Source: Pyrenula massariospora
Lineage: Eukaryota > Ascomycota > Eurotiomycetes > Pyrenulales > Pyrenulaceae
Direction of reading: 5' to 3'
Assembly: GCA_021030905.1 (NCBI GenBank)
Contig: JAGFMI010000027.1
Location: forward strand, 404,942 to 468,941
Length of the DNA stretch: 64,000 bases
Shown: positions 61,699 to 64,000 of the stretch, in pieces
Layout of the letters: each line of letters begins with the position of its first letter
Numbering within the stretch: the first letter of the stretch is position 1
Position numbers and translations under genes: made by a program
Notes under the pieces: generated by a model
What the model saw: the letters and a program-made list of their open reading frames with translations, nothing else
Database searches by the model: none
What the model was told of the DNA's origin: nothing

Positions 61699-62338
61699 TT
61701 TTTGTTGACAGATGATTGACCTCTTGTCGGCATTAGGTCAAGAGTTTAAGAGCTTGACATTGTACTGACAGGCTGTAGACTGCTTGTAAGCAAAAATGCT
61801 TACAATAAGTCCGTAGTTGGTCGGCAGCTTGTCCGTACAATGTCAAGACCTTAAACTCTTGACCTAGTATCACGGAACGCGCACGGCCTCGTTCATTATA
61901 TATATTATAGAGGGGTTCTTGGTAGACGCTCTATCATATTTCAGCCTTTTAACAGAATAGTTTTACCTTTTATAAATAATCCGTTATATTATGACAGAGC
62001 TATTTATAATTAATTATACTCTAAATTCAATTTCTCACTATTTTTTCCCAGTTATATTTTTTAAATATTTATTCTTAAAAAATAGACGAGGACAGTCAAC
62101 TTATACTATAAAGTAATAAAAATTTTATATATATAAATAATATATTAAGGACGATATATTTTTTAAAATAAAAAATAATATTATAAAACGCGCACGATCT
62201 TATTTATTATATATATTATAAAAAGATTCTTGGCAGACGCTCTATTATATTTTAGTCTTTTGACGGAGTAATTTTACCCTCTATGAGCGATCCGTTACAC
62301 CTAGTGCCGACAAGAGGTCAATCTTCTGTCAACAAAAA
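61699..62338. mobile_element. Fold-back MITE with 40-bp TIRs, interrupted
   Basis: TIRs at 61699-61738 and 62299-62338 match at 38 of 40 positions, outermost TTTTTGTTGACAG. Inside, arms 61735-61765 and 61835-61865 match at 29 of 31, and the core TTGTAAGCA-AAAA-TGCTTACAA (61784-61805) is a perfect hairpin. Removing the nested element (61868-62299 plus one target duplication) leaves a fold-back of about 203 bp. No coding capacity. Autonomous partner unknown. Confidence 0.8.
61868..62299. mobile_element. Miniature LTR (TRIM-like) element, 432 bp
   Basis: Two direct 121-bp terminal repeats (61868-61988 and 62179-62299), the same sequence as the solo LTR at 55093, enclose about 190 bp of A/T-rich internal DNA with no open frame. 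The 5-bp duplication CCTAG is present on both sides (61863-61867, 62300-62304), showing insertion into the fold-back MITE. Ends that would read TG/CA are changed to TA by apparent transitions in the left copy. A CAGAGC follows the left LTR, recalling some primer-binding sites, but this is weak. Confidence 0.75.
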
Positions 62339-62659
62339 TGGGTGTGGCCAGGAAGTATAACAGTTGTCCTAATACGGACAATTTTCAATGAATTTTAGAA
62401 AAATGAAAATGATAATCTATATAGATGATAAAATACTACTTTTGAAACAAATTTAAACAACACATTTGTTGCAGATCCCCATGGATCTTCCACCTGCAGA
62501 GGCTAGTCCCAATGTAGTTAGTATAACTTCTTGGCAAGATACATAGTTCTATCGTGAAATATCCACAGAGAATACAAGCTTGTTCTACATCTTCGATTGT
62601 ATTAATATTAATAAAAATTTTTACAATATAAATATAATTTATCTGAAATACTTCTGTGC

Positions 62660-62865
62660 TCCAGATAAAGATTTCGGTAGAGGTTTAACATCTTATCAAC
62701 ATTGAATTAAGAATTTTAAAGTTTTAATATTGTACAGATTAACTGCTGATCAGTTATTATTATAATAATTTAAAGAAAGTATGTTATGTATAATTGGCTA
62801 ACAGCTGGTCGCCATAATATCAAACTCTTAAGATCTTGACTTGATATTGATAAGAGGTTAATATT
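62660..62865. mobile_element. Decayed second copy of the fold-back MITE
   Basis: Aligns with the 203-bp MITE without the nested element. CTCTTGTCGGCATTAGGTC there reads as A/T-shifted TCTTATCAACATTGAATT here, and the right arm keeps CTCTTAAGATCTTGAC and TAAGAGGT. Differences are mostly C-to-T or G-to-A. Confidence 0.6.
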
Positions 62866-64000
62866 AATATTAATAATATTAAACAAGCAAACTTAGCTTT
62901 GCAACCTTATAATATTAATTAATAAAAAATTTTTTTAAAAAACTATTTTTTATTAGGAACTTTAATAAAATTGAATTTTTATATAAATTATTATAATACA
63001 ATTTTATATACTATTTTTTATTTTAATTATTATTATGATTAAATATTTTAAAATTATAAATAATTAGATATATATATAAATAATTAAAATTATAAATAAT
63101 TAAAGATATATATAAATAATTAAAATTATAAATAATTAAAGTTATAAATAATTAAAGTTATAAATAATTAAAGTTATAAATTATAATAATTAAATTTATA
63201 ATAATTAGCCTTATAATAATTAGATTTATAATAATTAAATTTATAGTAATTAGACTTATAATAATAAGATTTATAAATAACTAAAATTATAATAAATTTT
63301 AATTAAACTTATAATAATTAGCTTTATAATAGTTAGATTTATAATAATTAAATTTATAATAATAAGGCTTATAAATAATTAGAATTATAATAAATATTAA
63401 TTAAATTTATAATAATTAAACTTATAATAATTAGCTTTGTAAAAATTAAATTTATAATAATTAAATTTATAATAATTAAATATAAACAATTAGATATAAA
63501 TAATTAGATATAAATAAATAAATATAAATAATTAAATTGCTAATAATAAGATTTATAATAATTAAAATTATAATAAGTAGAATTATAATAATTAGAGTTA
63601 TAAATAATTAAAATTATAAATAACTAAAATTATAAATAATAATTAGAACTTTTAATAATAATTAAAACTATTAATAATAATTAAAGTTACTAATAATAAT
63701 TAAAACTATTAATAATAATAAAAATTATAAATAATTAAATTAAATTTTTATAATAAAATAAATAAAATAATAAACTTTATAAAATAAAATATATATAATA
63801 AATAAAATAAAAATTATATAATTTATACAATAAATTTTAAACAATATAATAAACTTTAAATAATAAATATATATAATAAAGATAAAATAAATTTTAATAA
63901 TAAAATAAAAATATATATTAAAATTTAAATAATAAAAATATAAATTTCTAAAATAAAATTTATATAATATAATAAAATTTATATAATATAATAAAATTTA
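62860..64000. repeat. Long AT-rich direct repeat, copy 2 (runs off the window)
   Basis: Partner of 56395-57900 with the same order of blocks, including AACTTAGCTTTGCAACCTTA and the minisatellite at 63060-63720. It continues past the window end, so its right boundary is not visible. Confidence 0.65.

Larger units (their letters stand above)
54780..64000. repeat. AT-rich, RIP-like repeat block
   Basis: Composition switches abruptly to very long A/T runs with almost no gene-like sequence, continuing to the window end. Islands of normal composition remain at about 55090-55215, 60060-60240, 60770-61350 and 61680-62340. Copies of the same repeats differ mainly by C-to-T and G-to-A changes, the pattern expected from repeat-induced point mutation. 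Stretches at about 55660-56390 and 57900-59800 show only homopolymer-like A/T sequence. Percent GC was not computed. Confidence 0.9.

Overview
The window reads as nuclear DNA of a filamentous ascomycete (Pezizomycotina). Genes carry many short introns (46-150 nt) with GTRNGT donors and CTAAC/CTGAC-like branch sites. Marker families include a fungal INO80, a DUF1770 protein, an ATG33-like protein, RTA1-like and Zn2Cys6 proteins, and a fungal non-reducing polyketide synthase (NR-PKS). No bacterial-type operons are present. The last 9.2 kb is extremely AT-rich, full of decayed repeats, and looks like a block shaped by repeat-induced point mutation (RIP).

Layout. 1-5.2 kb: a GNAT acetyltransferase in otherwise gene-poor DNA. 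5.2-25.6 kb: a housekeeping block with HIS6 (histidine synthesis), NHX1 (endosomal/vacuolar Na+/H+ exchanger), INO80 (chromatin remodeller), an RTA1-like membrane protein, a Zn2Cys6 regulator with a split zinc cluster, a DUF1770 protein, an ATG33-like protein, a peroxisomal 2,4-dienoyl-CoA reductase ending in SKL, and one small unknown protein. 26.7-30.3 kb: a Clr5-ankyrin gene broken by in-frame TAA/TAG stops. 31.2-54.5 kb: a candidate secondary-metabolite cluster. 54.8-64 kb: the AT-rich repeat block, with fold-back elements, a solo LTR and a nested miniature LTR element.

The cluster is the main discovery. A complete five-exon NR-PKS (2273 residues) is arranged SAT-KS-AT-PT-ACP-ACP-R. It has neither a C-methyltransferase nor a thioesterase, so reductive release of an unmethylated aromatic aldehyde is predicted. 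An AflR-type regulator is transcribed divergently from it. Next come an MFS exporter, an O-methyltransferase and a P450 (divergent pair), a second Zn2Cys6 regulator, and an alpha/beta-hydrolase with a Cys nucleophile motif. A plausible order is: the PKS builds and releases the aldehyde, the P450 oxidises it, the OMT caps a phenol, the hydrolase acts on an ester or lactone, and the MFS exports the product. The compound cannot be named from sequence.

Gene models were built by hand from reading-frame continuity and splice motifs. Exon edges are inferences, and family names rest on motif recognition without database searches.
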